NCBI GenBank assembly: GCA_947469285.1
Contig: CANIOW010000017.1
Coordinates: forward strand, 1-64,000
Reading direction: 5' to 3'
Source of the DNA: Gammaproteobacteria bacterium
GTDB lineage: Bacteria; Pseudomonadota; Gammaproteobacteria; Steroidobacterales; Steroidobacteraceae
Length of the DNA stretch: 64,000 nucleotides
Below the pieces are notes generated by a model, which searched no databases, was not told the DNA's origin, and saw only the letters and a list, made by a program, of their open reading frames with translations. Position 1 is the first letter of the stretch. Each line of letters starts with the position of its first letter. Made by a program: the position numbers and the translations under genes. This document shows positions 21,092 to 30,453 of this stretch, piece by piece.

Positions 21092-21762
21092 AGGTGCTGG
21101 CTATCGACGGACCTAGCGGCTCTGGCAAGGGAACGGTCTGCCGGCAGGTGGCCGCGGCGCTGGGCTGGCACCTGCTCGACTCTGGGGCGCTGTATCGGTT
21201 GGTGGCGCACGGCGCCGCCTTGGCAGGAGTGGCGTCGGCGGATGTCGCTGGCCATGCCGCGGTGGCCCGGGCCATGAACGTCCGCTTTGCGGCGCGCGCG
21301 GATGGCGAAGAGAGCATTCTGCTGTCGGGTCTGGAAGTGAGCGGGGCGATCCGTACCGAAGCCGCTGGCGCAGCGGCTTCACGTATCGCCGCCTGGCCGG
21401 AAGTGCGTGCGGCGCTGGTGGAACGGCAGCGGGCATTTGCCGAGCCGCCGGGCCTCGTTGCCGACGGCCGTGACATGGGCTCGGTCATCTTCCCGGAGGC
21501 GCAACTGAAAATCTTCCTGACGGCGAGCCCCGAGGAACGCGCCCGTAGGCGCTATAAGCAGTTGATAGGCAAGGGGATTAATGCTAACCTCGCTGGCCTT
21601 TCATTGGAGATTGCGGAGCGCGATCGCCGTGATGCCACCCGCGAGGTGGCGCCACTGGTGGCCACGCCCGACGCCATCACCCTTGATTCGACGCAGCTGC
21701 CGCTCGCGTCCGTGGTCGATCAAGTGCTGTCACTGGCACGGGAGCGATTCGGTCGCGGGTAA
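21088..21762 (+). CDS. cmk: Cytidylate kinase
   Basis: Phosphorylates CMP and dCMP. The P-loop is DGPSGSGKGT (residues 6-15). DSGALYRLVA, VADGRDMGSVIFPEA and LTASPEERARRRYKQ are all family motifs. The GTG start overlaps the aroA stop. Its length of 224 residues is normal. Confidence 0.97.
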   Translation: MKVLAIDGPSGSGKGTVCRQVAAALGWHLLDSGALYRLVAHGAALAGVASADVAGHAAVARAMNVRFAARADGEESILLSGLEVSGAIRTEAAGAAASRIAAWPEVRAALVERQRAFAEPPGLVADGRDMGSVIFPEAQLKIFLTASPEERARRRYKQLIGKGINANLAGLSLEIAERDRRDATREVAPLVATPDAITLDSTQLPLASVVDQVLSLARERFGRG

Positions 21763-21904
21763 ACGGCTGTAGCCCGGTGTGGTTTCGGGGACGGGTTCTG
21801 CTCGCGCCTAGAAGCCATGTGTTTTTACTTCCCGGTTCCCCGTGTAACCCACGGCCCGGTACAAACCCAAAGAGGCGGCGCCTTCAGGCCCGCAACCCCA
21901 CCCC

Positions 21905-23587
21905 ATGAGCGAATCTTTTGCTGAACTGTTTGAACAAAGCCTGGCCAGCCAGCGGATCAAGCCGGGCCAGATCCTCACCGGCCTCATTGTTTCCGTCGGG
22001 CCGGATTTCGTGGTCGTCAACGTTGGACTGAAGTCCGAAGCGATTATCGAAGTCGAGCAGTTCAAGAACGACAAGGGCGAAGTAGAAGCCGTTGTCGGCG
22101 AAATGGTGGAAGTGGCGCTAGACAGCGTTGAAGACGGCTCGGGCGCCACGCGCCTGTCGCGCGAGAAAGCCAAGCGCGCCCGTACTTGGACCCGCCTTGA
22201 GCAGGCGTTTACCGATCAGGCCATCGTGCAGGGCATTATCAACGGCCGCGTCAAGGGTGGTTTCACTGTTGAAATTGAGTTCGTCCGCGCGTTCCTTCCC
22301 GGTTCGCTCGTCGACGTGCGCCCCGTGCGCGACCCGTCCTACCTCGAAGGCAAGGTGCTCGAGTTCAAGGTCATCAAGCTGGATCAGAAGCGCAACAATG
22401 TCGTCGTCTCGCGGCGTGCGGTGGTTGAGCAGGAATACAGCGCCGAGCGTTCGGTGCTGCTCGATAACCTGCAGGAAGGTGCCATCGTCAAGGGTGTGGT
22501 CAAGAACCTCACCGACTACGGCGCATTTGTCGACCTCGGCGGCATCGATGGCCTGCTACACATCACCGACATGGCTTGGAAGCGTGTCAAGCACCCGTCT
22601 GAAGTCGTCAAGGTGGGCGACGAAATCGATGTGCGCATTCTCAAGTTTGATCGCGAGCGGCAGCGCGTTTCGCTTGGCATCAAGCAGTTGGGCGCCGATC
22701 CTTGGCAGCACATCGCTCGCCGTTACCCGGCAGAGAGCCGCATCTGGGGCAAGATCACGAACATTGCCGACTACGGCTGCTTCGTCGAGATCGAAGAGGG
22801 CGTCGAAGGTCTCGTCCATGTCTCCGAAATGGACTGGACGAACAAGAACGTCAACCCGGCCAAGCTGGTGGAAGTGGGCGAAGAAGTTGAGGTCATGGTC
22901 ATCGACATCGACGAGGAGCGTCGCCGCATCTCGCTGGGTCTGAAGCAGTGCAAGCCGAACCCATGGAAGGACTTCTCCGAGAACTACAACCGCGGTGACC
23001 GTGTCTCGGGCCTGATCAAATCCATCACCGATTTCGGCATCTTCATCGGTCTGTCCGGTGGTATCGACGGCCTGGTCCACATGTCCGACATCTCGTGGGA
23101 TGTGCCTGGCGAAGAAGCCGTGCGCAGCTACCAGAAGGGTGCGACCCTCGAGGCGATGGTGCTGTCCATCGACCCGGAGCGCGAGCGCATTTCGCTTGGC
23201 ATCAAGCAGATGGCCAAGGATCCGTTCTCGGGGTACATCGCTGATCATCCCAAGGGCAGCATCGTCCGCGGTGTGGTTCGTGAAGTCGATGCCCGCGGTG
23301 CGGTGATTGACCTGGAAGGAGGCGTTGAGGGTTACTTGCGTGCCTCTGAACTGGCTCGTGACCGCGTGGAAGATGCGCGTTCAGTGCTGAAGGTCGGCGA
23401 GGAGATCGAGGCACGCTTCACTGGCGTGGATCGCAAAACCCGCTCCATTGCGCTGTCCATCAAGGCGAAGGAAGCTCATGAGGAAGCGGAGGCCGTGTCG
23501 CAGTATGGCGGTTCGCCGTCGTCGTCCACGGGCACCAGCCTTGGCGATCTGCTGAAAGAACAGTATTCGGACCGTACCGAAGACTAA
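21905..23587 (+). CDS. rpsA: 30S ribosomal protein S1
   Basis: Binds mRNA and brings it to the 30S subunit. Six S1-type OB domains occur in order from about residue 20 to 530, each with the G.V...YG.FV.LGG..GL.H.S pattern in the later ones. The C-terminal tail ends [15 protein letters not shown]. No purine-rich Shine-Dalgarno sequence precedes the ATG (the upstream bases are C-rich, ACCCCACCCC). This fits the E. coli rule that rpsA uses a structured, SD-poor leader for autoregulation. The 142-bp leader after cmk probably holds its own control elements. Confidence 0.97.
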   Translation: MSESFAELFEQSLASQRIKPGQILTGLIVSVGPDFVVVNVGLKSEAIIEVEQFKNDKGEVEAVVGEMVEVALDSVEDGSGATRLSREKAKRARTWTRLEQAFTDQAIVQGIINGRVKGGFTVEIEFVRAFLPGSLVDVRPVRDPSYLEGKVLEFKVIKLDQKRNNVVVSRRAVVEQEYSAERSVLLDNLQEGAIVKGVVKNLTDYGAFVDLGGIDGLLHITDMAWKRVKHPSEVVKVGDEIDVRILKFDRERQRVSLGIKQLGADPWQHIARRYPAESRIWGKITNIADYGCFVEIEEGVEGLVHVSEMDWTNKNVNPAKLVEVGEEVEVMVIDIDEERRRISLGLKQCKPNPWKDFSENYNRGDRVSGLIKSITDFGIFIGLSGGIDGLVHMSDISWDVPGEEAVRSYQKGATLEAMVLSIDPERERISLGIKQMAKDPFSGYIADHPKGSIVRGVVREVDARGAVIDLEGGVEGYLRASELARDRVEDARSVLKVGEEIEARFTGVDRKTRSIALSIKAKEAHEEAEAVSQYGGSPSSSTGTSLGDLLKEQYSDRTED

Positions 23588-23595
23588 TCGTGAAT

Positions 23596-23623
23596 CACCG
23601 GCGGAGTTTCGACTCCGCCGGTG
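23596..23623 (+). terminator. Very stable UUCG-capped hairpin after rpsA
   Basis: Perfect 12-bp stem (CACCGGCGGAGT / ACTCCGCCGGTG) closed by a TTCG tetraloop, 8 nt after the rpsA stop. Only a short pyrimidine-rich run (ACTTCCCCCTCC), not a T tract, follows, so it may end transcription weakly or protect the rpsA 3' end while ihfB is partly read through. Confidence 0.65.
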
Positions 23624-23668
23624 GACTGACTTCCCCCTCCCCACGACGTTCGCGATGCAGGCGCCCGC

Positions 23669-23971
23669 ATGACCAAATCCGAACTCATTGAACTCATTTC
23701 AGCCAAGCAGCAGCATCTGCCGGCAAAGGATGTCGAGCTGGCCGTCAAACAGCTGCTCGATATCATGGGGGATGCACTCGCCAATGGTGAACGTATCGAA
23801 ATCCGTGGTTTCGGTAGTTTTTCGCTGCATTTTCGCCCACCTCGTCAGGGGCGCAATCCCAAGACGGGCGAGGCCGTGGCACTCGCCGGCAAATACGTGC
23901 CGCATTTTAAGCCCGGCAAAGACCTTCGCGATCGCGTGAATGAAGGGCAGGGCTACCCCATTCGGGAGTAG
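23669..23971 (+). CDS. ihfB: Integration host factor beta subunit
   Basis: DNA-bending subunit that pairs with IhfA (encoded at 59 kb). It starts [14 protein letters not shown] and has the [22 protein letters not shown] arm and [12 protein letters not shown] end typical of IhfB. The proline at the arm tip is within GRNPKTG. The order rpsA-ihfB-lapB is conserved in gammaproteobacteria. The gap to lapB is only 3 bp. Confidence 0.96.
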   Translation: MTKSELIELISAKQQHLPAKDVELAVKQLLDIMGDALANGERIEIRGFGSFSLHFRPPRQGRNPKTGEAVALAGKYVPHFKPGKDLRDRVNEGQGYPIRE

Positions 23972-23974
23972 CGT

Positions 23975-25147
23975 ATGTCACTCGCAACGTTTATCGGCAA
24001 GCTCCTCCTGTTTGGTGGAGCCATGGTGTTTGGCTGGTATGCCGGACGTCGCTGGCGGATTGGCGGAACGCCACAACCGCGCCCTGCTTCCCGTGAATAT
24101 CTCGCGGGTCTCAATTTCCTGGTGCAAGACCAACCGGATCGTGCACTCGAAGCCTTCCTGCGTGCCGTCGAAGTGGACCGTGATACGGTTGAAATGCACC
24201 TGGCGCTAGGGGCGTTATACCGACGTAGGGGGGAGATAGACCGCGCCATCCGCGTCCATCAGAATCTGATCAGCCGTGAAGATCTCGACGCGCGCCAGCG
24301 TGAACAAGCGACTTATGCGTTAGCCCAAGACTATCTGAAGGCTGGTTTGCATGACCGCGCTGAAAAACTCCTGCAGCCCTTGTCGGGGGGCGGAGCTTTC
24401 CGGTTGGCGGCCTTGAAGGATTTGATCCGTCTGTATGAATTACAGCGCGATTGGCTACGGGCGATGGAGACTGGGCAGGCCATGTCGCGTATCGGTCGCC
24501 CAGCCAGTGAAAGCGCACAGGCACACTATGCCTGCGAGTTGGCCACGGCCGCGTTGGCGGGTGGCAGTGTGGATACAGCGCGTGAACATCTCCGCCTTGC
24601 CAAAAACGAGACCAAGCGATTTCCACGTGCTGCGTTGCTTCGAGCGGATATCGCCATCTTGGATGGTGAAGCAGTGGAGGCGATGGACTGGCTGCGTCGG
24701 GTTTTGGAGCAGCAACCGGACCTGGCGCCGGAAGTCTTGCCGCGCGTGCGGCGCGCCTTTGCTGCGGGTGCTGCCCCGGCCATGGTCTTGGATTGGTTGC
24801 TGAAGGCCACGCCGGAACTACGCGCCCATGTGGTTCAGGCAACCTTGCTGGGCGATTTTCTGGATATGCCAATGCTGCGTGAACTGACACGGACGCATTT
24901 GCTCGAACGCCCAGGGATTGGGGAGGTGCTGCGTGCCAGCTTGCCGACGGGCGAAGGTCTCGATGATGCGCGGCTGGATGCCGTGTGTGCTGCCTTGCGT
25001 AAGCAGGCGCGCCGGAGTGTCCGCTATCGCTGTCAGCAATGTGGTTTTTCCAGTACCGCTTTTTTCTGGCAGTGCCCGGGTTGCAAGACTTGGGATGGGC
25101 TTAAGCCCTTGACCGAGATTGACGTGCTCCTGCCGGCGCCGCGTTAA
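23975..25147 (+). CDS. lapB: LPS assembly protein B, TPR and rubredoxin-like
   Basis: Inner-membrane adaptor that controls LpxC turnover and LPS assembly in E. coli. One N-terminal membrane anchor (LATFIGKLLLFGGAMVFGWY) is followed by basic residues, TPR repeats (about residues 35-320) and a C-terminal rubredoxin-type zinc knuckle (YRCQQCGF...WQCPGCKTW). The usual small neighbour lapA is absent: lapB begins 3 bp after ihfB. At 390 residues it has normal length. Confidence 0.94.
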   Translation: MSLATFIGKLLLFGGAMVFGWYAGRRWRIGGTPQPRPASREYLAGLNFLVQDQPDRALEAFLRAVEVDRDTVEMHLALGALYRRRGEIDRAIRVHQNLISREDLDARQREQATYALAQDYLKAGLHDRAEKLLQPLSGGGAFRLAALKDLIRLYELQRDWLRAMETGQAMSRIGRPASESAQAHYACELATAALAGGSVDTAREHLRLAKNETKRFPRAALLRADIAILDGEAVEAMDWLRRVLEQQPDLAPEVLPRVRRAFAAGAAPAMVLDWLLKATPELRAHVVQATLLGDFLDMPMLRELTRTHLLERPGIGEVLRASLPTGEGLDDARLDAVCAALRKQARRSVRYRCQQCGFSSTAFFWQCPGCKTWDGLKPLTEIDVLLPAPR

Positions 25148-25261
25148 TCAGTCTTTAGCGCTATTTTTCGTTGGTGCGCCCACGGCAGTTCTGCAAACGC
25201 CTCCAGCGCACTGCATAGTCGGCTCCTCGGACGGGCGATAGCGCGAGATGCTGCGGTTGTC

Positions 25262-25283
25262 TGGGAGCCAGGGTTGGCTCCCA
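25262..25283. other. Perfect hairpin upstream of the comEA-like gene
   Basis: TGGGAGCCA, loop GGGT, TGGCTCCCA: a 9-bp perfect stem ending 22 nt before the ATG and just before the AGAAGGAG ribosome-binding site. No T tract follows. It could be the end of the lapB transcript or a 5'-UTR stabiliser. Confidence 0.45.
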
Positions 25284-25305
25284 TCCAACCAGAAGGAGCA
25301 TCTAT

Positions 25306-25683
25306 ATGAACTTTGTCTCACGCGCCTCGTCTTGGCGCTCCCTTGGGGCTGTCCTTACCGCCAGCGTATGGCTAGCCTCTCCGGCGCTGGCAGGCCCGGT
25401 TAACGTTAACTCAGCTGATGTACGTACCTTACAGAAGGAACTGGTCGGCATCGGCCCGGCCAAGGCGCAAGCCATTGTCATGGCCCGCGACAAGAACGGT
25501 CCATTCAAGTCGCTAGAGGAGGTGGCGCGGGTGAAGGGTGTCGGCAAGAAGCTGGTTGAGCGTAACCGCGGCAACTTGCGTCTGGATGGTAAGACGCCCG
25601 CTGCTCAGGCCAAGGCAAATGGCACCGCGAGTGGTGCCACGGGTGCTGCTGCGCCATTGGCAGCGGGGGAGGGCGTCCTCTGA
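25306..25683 (+). CDS. ComEA-like exported helix-hairpin-helix protein
   Basis: Short exported protein with a signal peptide (cleavage after SPALA, about residue 28) and a ComEA-type (HhH)2 domain: [27 protein letters not shown], then [25 protein letters not shown]. The family binds DNA nonspecifically and in many bacteria is the periplasmic DNA receptor for transformation; in gammaproteobacteria such proteins are often single. The Ala-rich tail is low complexity. AGAAGGAG supports the start. Confidence 0.88.
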   Translation: MNFVSRASSWRSLGAVLTASVWLASPALAGPVNVNSADVRTLQKELVGIGPAKAQAIVMARDKNGPFKSLEEVARVKGVGKKLVERNRGNLRLDGKTPAAQAKANGTASGATGAAAPLAAGEGVL

Positions 25684-25757
25684 CAGGCGCGCGGCCGGTC
25701 ACGGAATCGACCCAGACAAGACGGTATGATGGGGCATCAGAGAGCAAGGATCCGCTA

Positions 25758-26639
25758 ATGCCCCGCGTCATTCGTACTGCTGTGTTTCCTGTTGCCGGCC
25801 GCGGCACCCGTTTTCTGCCAGCCACCAAGGCCAGCCCAAAGGAAATGTTGCCGGTGGTGGATAAACCCCTAATCCAATACGCCGTGGAAGAGGCGCTGGC
25901 CGCCGGCGCAGAAAACCTGGTGTTCATCACAGGCAGTAGCAAGCGAGCCATTGAAGACCATTTCGACTCCGATCTCGAACTAGAGGCGGCACTGGCGCAA
26001 CAGGGCAAGCAGGAACTGCTGGAAACACTGCGCGGTATTTTGCCGCGTCAGGCTAACTGTATTTACATCCGCCAAGCGGCGCCGTTGGGGCTGGGACACG
26101 CGGTGTTGTGCGCTCGCCCGGTGGTCGGGAACGAGCCTTTCTTCGTACATCTGGCGGACGATCTCATCGATGCCGCTGTGCCCTGTCTGGCGCAAATGGC
26201 AGCGGTGCATGCCCGTCATGGAGGTAGCGTACTGGGCGTTCAGACCGTGTTGGCTGCAGAGACCGAGAAGTACGGCATCGTGGCGGCGGACCCCGAGTCC
26301 GAGCGGGTATCGGTGGTCAGTCGTATTGTTGAGAAGCCCAAGCCCGGACAGGCGCCTTCGACGCTGGCGGTGGTGGGCCGTTACATCCTGTCCGCAGGCA
26401 TCTTCAGCAAGCTGGAGAAGCTGGGTCGTGGGGCAGGGGGGGAAATTCAGTTGACGGATGGGATCGCTGCGCTGCTTGGAGACGAGCCGGTGCGCGCCTA
26501 TGCCTTCGAGGGTAAACGCTACGACTGTGGGTCGAAGCTGGGGTATCTGGAAGCTACCGTGGAGTACGCTTTGAAACACCCCGAGCTGGGCGCGGATTTT
26601 GCCCGGTATCTGACCGAACGCTTGGCGCGGGGACTCTAG
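25758..26639 (+). CDS. galU: UTP-glucose-1-phosphate uridylyltransferase
   Basis: Makes UDP-glucose for LPS, exopolysaccharide and osmoregulated glucans. It starts [46 protein letters not shown], which holds the nucleotide-binding and catalytic Arg/Lys motif. [21 protein letters not shown] and [13 protein letters not shown] are further family marks. 293 residues is typical. No ribosome-binding site is obvious beyond AGAGAGCAAGGA. Confidence 0.97.
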   Translation: MPRVIRTAVFPVAGRGTRFLPATKASPKEMLPVVDKPLIQYAVEEALAAGAENLVFITGSSKRAIEDHFDSDLELEAALAQQGKQELLETLRGILPRQANCIYIRQAAPLGLGHAVLCARPVVGNEPFFVHLADDLIDAAVPCLAQMAAVHARHGGSVLGVQTVLAAETEKYGIVAADPESERVSVVSRIVEKPKPGQAPSTLAVVGRYILSAGIFSKLEKLGRGAGGEIQLTDGIAALLGDEPVRAYAFEGKRYDCGSKLGYLEATVEYALKHPELGADFARYLTERLARGL

Positions 26640-26880
26640 TTCTAGCGGTCTGTTCTAGCGCTCTGTTGCGGAGCACTCCAGTGGAGCGAACAGGCTGGGT
26701 GGAGGAGGGTTTTCGGGTAGTCGGGTTCCTTTACCGCTTTCGCGCGGCGCCTTTTTAAAGGGCGGGTTATTAGCCTATAACCCCATGAATTTAAAGTGAG
26801 TTATGGGTGCTGGTGCGGTTTGTGCATAGAGAGAAGAGCCATCCCCATGGTCTCTTCCCCACACAAAGGCAACCCCAGCC
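26640..26880. other. Gap between galU and the secreted-protein gene
   Basis: 241 bp without a supported gene. It contains a candidate promoter (TTTAAA at 26754-26759, 16 nt, TATAAC at 26776-26781) and an imperfect hairpin (GAAGAGCCAT / ATGGTCTCTTC, about 26833-26857) between that promoter and the ATG at 26881. The hairpin would lie in the mRNA leader. Confidence 0.4.
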
Positions 26881-27990
26881 ATGACCCTTCCAACCCTGTT
26901 CAAGAGCCATTCTCACCGCCTACGTCAGGCGCTGCGTGTCGGTTTAACCATGGGCGCTATCACCGCGTCCTTGCCAGCGGCGGCGGCTTACGTGTTTTTC
27001 TCGGTAGAAGGCGTAACCCAGAGTATCGTTCAGACCTCTTGGGGCACCGCCACCATTGTTTGTAATGGGGTCACGGTGGAGATTACGCCGACGACCATGA
27101 TCGCGACACCGAGCTCCAATATTACGGTCACGGACCTGGCGGATACGACCAACTTTGACGCTCCCGGTTTCTCGCCTCTCGATAAATCCAACCGCTCTGC
27201 ATTTTTGGGCGGTAGCTGTATCGCTGATGGCTTGCGCGACACCACTACCGGTGACGCGCGCGCCATGACGCTGGATGTGGAGATTGCCGAAAACGTATTG
27301 GTGGGTTCCCTGACGGCTTCCCCAGCACGCAACGGACAGCCGCTGGCGGTGATGGGTGTGGAAATTTCTCCGCTGCATGACAATCGATTGTCAGCCGAGG
27401 ACCCGATGAAGGGCATGTGGAAAAACACCGGTACTTCGTTCACGGCCAAGTGGGTGCATGCCACTGGAGCTACTGAGCACATCCACAATCTTTACGGTTT
27501 TGGCATCGACCCGACCAAGATTAATTTTGCCAAGGGCAGCACCATTACGGCGGACTCCATTGCGGCTGTCGGTTATCTGGGCAGCGACGGAAAATTTCAC
27601 GCCTATGATATTGAAACCTTGGCCCCCGGCACGGTGCTTGATGCCACGTCACGCGCAACCCTCTCTGACGCTAAAGCGGTAGACAATTTTATTTCCCTGA
27701 ACGACGTTATTGATGCTCGCGGCGGATGTCGCTTGCCTGCGGGAAAGACTTCGCAGATTGTCACCGTCTTTGGTGAAGTGAACAGCAGCGGCACCATTCA
27801 GACTTATGGCCAGGCTAACTGCATTCAAATTCCATTGGATGCGCCCTATGGGCGCTGGCGCTTTACCAATGCCAAGCTGAATTTCGTGGGCAACCTCCCG
27901 CCACGGCGGGTGGGTGTCACCATGGCCGGCACCGTGTTGCACGATCTGATCGTGCCCCGGCGCCGGGTGATTCCGGTTGTCGTACCCTGA
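26881..27990 (+). CDS. Secreted protein of unknown function
   Basis: I do not recognise the family. It has 369 residues. A signal peptide is clear (basic start, then GLTMGAITASLPAAAA, cleavage near residue 37). The mature protein is rich in Thr, Val and Gly with alternating hydrophobics, suggesting beta-sheet, and has four cysteines (TIVCNG, GGSCIA, RGGCRL, QANCIQ) that could form two disulfides. Segments such as DGKFHAYDIETLAPG and KTSQIVTVFGEVNSSG look like repeated beta-domains. It is convergent with the HtrA-like protease gene, with 28 bp between. Confidence 0.75.
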   Translation: MTLPTLFKSHSHRLRQALRVGLTMGAITASLPAAAAYVFFSVEGVTQSIVQTSWGTATIVCNGVTVEITPTTMIATPSSNITVTDLADTTNFDAPGFSPLDKSNRSAFLGGSCIADGLRDTTTGDARAMTLDVEIAENVLVGSLTASPARNGQPLAVMGVEISPLHDNRLSAEDPMKGMWKNTGTSFTAKWVHATGATEHIHNLYGFGIDPTKINFAKGSTITADSIAAVGYLGSDGKFHAYDIETLAPGTVLDATSRATLSDAKAVDNFISLNDVIDARGGCRLPAGKTSQIVTVFGEVNSSGTIQTYGQANCIQIPLDAPYGRWRFTNAKLNFVGNLPPRRVGVTMAGTVLHDLIVPRRRVIPVVVP

Positions 27991-28018
27991 CGCCGGCCTG
28001 CCGGGGCCGTGGGTTCAC

Positions 28019-29359
28019 TTACTGCTGACTAGTTACGACTGGCGGCAGGGGACCGACGGCCTCGGCATCTTCTACAGGGACTTCGAGTCGGCGGAAGGTG
28101 GCTTCACCCTCCGCCGTGTCGTCGTATAAGCGCAAGACGACCAGCCACAAACCGCGTTCTTCTTTTCCGGCGCGGGCTACCGCCGCCGCGAACGCGGGTA
28201 GTTCCTGAACGGCGAGGCCGTCGACGGTAAACAAGACATCGTGTAGCTGTAGGCCGGCCAGTTCGGCGACAGAGCCGCTCCCCACGTCTTGTACGGTGAT
28301 GGAATTGGGTGCAACCCACCACGGGCCATAGTTAGCGTTGCCCTTGGCAAAGGTGGCACCGGCCAAGCGAAAGCCCTGCCGTTCAGTTATTTTCTGCGCC
28401 CGTGGCAAGAGGCCGGTGAGCAGTCGCTCCTCGGTGGCGCGCCGAACTTTTAAGGTGATCTGAGGCCCCAAACCACGCAAGGCATCGACCATGTCCGTGT
28501 AGGTGGTGACAGGACGTGTTCCTGCCGGTGTGCCAACGGCCAGTACCTCGTCGCCGGCTTGCAGATCAATGTTGCCCTGCGGTAGGCCGTTGCGCGCCAC
28601 GATGCGGGTGCGGGTGTCTTCGTGGTCGATAGCAAACGCTAGGCGTGGATCAGGTGGCGAAGGGTCTTGGCCGGCGCGTAGCAGATCGAGAATGTGGCAG
28701 GGGGAACGGGTAGGGACGGCGAGAGTGATGCCGTGAACCTCGGCGTCGTTCATGGTCGCGGTGGCAATGCCGACCACTTGGCCGGTTTCCAGACTGAGCA
28801 CCGGCCCGCCAGAATTCCCGTGGTTGACCGCTACGTCCATCGGCAGCATGTCTTGACCAAAACGCGACGTGGCCCCGGAAATAATGCCGCGTGAAGCGGT
28901 GTAGTGAAAACCGATGGGGTGGCCGAGAACCCCCACTGGATGACCGGCAGCTGGAGAGGCGCCGCAGTACAGCGGTGCGGCATGACGTGTGCCCACGGCC
29001 TTGGGTGACACCGCCAGCACTGCCATATCGACATGCGGATCGACATAGACGGCTTGAGCGTCAAATTTCTGACCATCGGCAAAGGTGACGCTGAGTTCTG
29101 CTGGCGAATGCCCTGCCACATGCGCGTTGGTCAGCACCCAGCCGCGGGCGGCGTCCACCAGAAAGCCGGTGCCGGTCCCCGGACCACTGCTGTCCTCGGC
29201 AAAGGGGGCGAGCACATCGCCTTCTATTTCGACAGTCCAGTCCCGGGCGCTGGCAAAGATGGCCTCTGCTGTCAGCGTAGGGGCTGCGATGGCCATGGGT
29301 GGCAACAGGAGGGCGGCCAAACACCAGGCGAATGCGGCAGGCGGTAAGGGGGGCATCAT
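28019..29359 (-). CDS. HtrA/DegQ-like serine protease with C-terminal PDZ
   Basis: Exported trypsin-fold protease. The start at 29359 (MMPPLPPAAFAWCLAALLLPPMAIAAP) gives a signal peptide and has GAGGTGAG close before it; the longer frame to 29440 adds a non-signal leader. The triad is His80 (LTNAHVAG), Asp111 (VDMAVLAV) and Ser183 (HGNSGGPV). PDZ-like regions follow, the last around VQDVGSGSVAELAGLQLHDV. The family does periplasmic quality control. The next gene upstream encodes an outer-membrane barrel, so it might act on envelope proteins. Confidence 0.88.
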   Translation of the reverse strand: MMPPLPPAAFAWCLAALLLPPMAIAAPTLTAEAIFASARDWTVEIEGDVLAPFAEDSSGPGTGTGFLVDAARGWVLTNAHVAGHSPAELSVTFADGQKFDAQAVYVDPHVDMAVLAVSPKAVGTRHAAPLYCGASPAAGHPVGVLGHPIGFHYTASRGIISGATSRFGQDMLPMDVAVNHGNSGGPVLSLETGQVVGIATATMNDAEVHGITLAVPTRSPCHILDLLRAGQDPSPPDPRLAFAIDHEDTRTRIVARNGLPQGNIDLQAGDEVLAVGTPAGTRPVTTYTDMVDALRGLGPQITLKVRRATEERLLTGLLPRAQKITERQGFRLAGATFAKGNANYGPWWVAPNSITVQDVGSGSVAELAGLQLHDVLFTVDGLAVQELPAFAAAVARAGKEERGLWLVVLRLYDDTAEGEATFRRLEVPVEDAEAVGPLPPVVTSQQ

Positions 29360-29449
29360 GAATCTCACCTCAGGGGGAGTGACGATAGTAGCGCGCCACT
29401 GGCGCGGAGGCGGTAAGAAGATAGTGGTACCGCAAACCACGCCGGGGGG

Positions 29450-30358
29450 TCAGTAGCGGTAGACCAGCGAGAGTGAGGACATGCCGTCGGTATAGTCGGT
29501 ATACGGATCGTTTGAATGCTGGTCGGAGGCGCGAAATTCAGGCTTGAGGCTGAAGCCATGGCCTACCGGGATGTCTGCTGAAGCGGTGAAGCTGTAGCGT
29601 TTTTCTCGGCGAGCGGCGCCGATCAAAGGGGCGGGGTAACGATAGTGGCGGTCTCGATAGGCGATTCCTAGCCTGAGCTTGCTGCCCTTGGCTACCGCAT
29701 CGATCGGCAACTGCAGCATGCCGCTGAGTTGAACGCTGTCATAGGCACGTGATAAATCGACGGTGGTCTCGTGCGCGTAACGCACGGCCATGCCCAGAAA
29801 GCCGCGTTTGCGCATGAAGAAGTAATAGGCATTTGCCTCGACCTCATGGGTATTCGCATCCAGCCGGTTGGCGGTGACGAAGGCCTTGTGAAAATACGCG
29901 TAGCTCGCGCGCAGGAAGGTATTTTTGGAGACGAAGCCGCTGACCGAAGGACTGGCCAGCTGCATATCAAGAAACGGCTGTCCGCCCAGCCGGATGTGAA
30001 ATAACCGATAGTCGGCCCCCAGGTTCGCCTTGCCGACCCGGGTCGAGCTACCCACGGAAAATTGATGCATCTGGAGGTTGTAGTCAGTCAAATCCGCGTA
30101 GAAGGTCTGGTCAAAGTCGTAACCTGCCGTCAGCTCGGTGCTACCTGAGGCTTTGGCGCGGTATTTTGCCGAGGCGCCCAAGGTGAGTGCCAGATCGCCA
30201 TGTCGGGTGATGACATCGACCTGCTCAATCGAGACGTTGCTGTCATATTTTGCGCCAGCCTTTACCTCGACGCTCAAGGGTCGTCGATCTTCGGCATGCA
30301 CGGCAGAGGCTGTGGCCAGTGCCATGAAGCCAAGGACAATGGCAGCAATGGGCGACAT
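29450..30358 (-). CDS. Outer-membrane beta-barrel protein
   Basis: 302 residues with a signal peptide (cleavage near SAVHAED) and alternating polar/hydrophobic strands throughout, ending in the aromatic LSLVYRY expected for an outer-membrane barrel C-terminal strand. Early residues VEVKAGAKYDSNVS resemble the surface lipoprotein assembly modifier type barrels (DUF560-like), but I would not assign a substrate. It lies 90 bp upstream of the protease gene on the same strand. Confidence 0.78.
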   Translation of the reverse strand: MSPIAAIVLGFMALATASAVHAEDRRPLSVEVKAGAKYDSNVSIEQVDVITRHGDLALTLGASAKYRAKASGSTELTAGYDFDQTFYADLTDYNLQMHQFSVGSSTRVGKANLGADYRLFHIRLGGQPFLDMQLASPSVSGFVSKNTFLRASYAYFHKAFVTANRLDANTHEVEANAYYFFMRKRGFLGMAVRYAHETTVDLSRAYDSVQLSGMLQLPIDAVAKGSKLRLGIAYRDRHYRYPAPLIGAARREKRYSFTASADIPVGHGFSLKPEFRASDQHSNDPYTDYTDGMSSLSLVYRY

Positions 30359-30453
30359 GAAACTCTGTTGGCCGTTGGGCGCGGGCAGACTGGCACCAAG
30401 GGCCCCGCCCGGGAACCGACCCTTGCGATCAGGTCCTCACGCTACCCTGGGCT

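Noticed and set aside
20209-21255. 348-codon minus-strand frame over aroA and cmk
   Set aside because: Low-complexity Ser/Arg/Pro translation; shadow of two certain genes.
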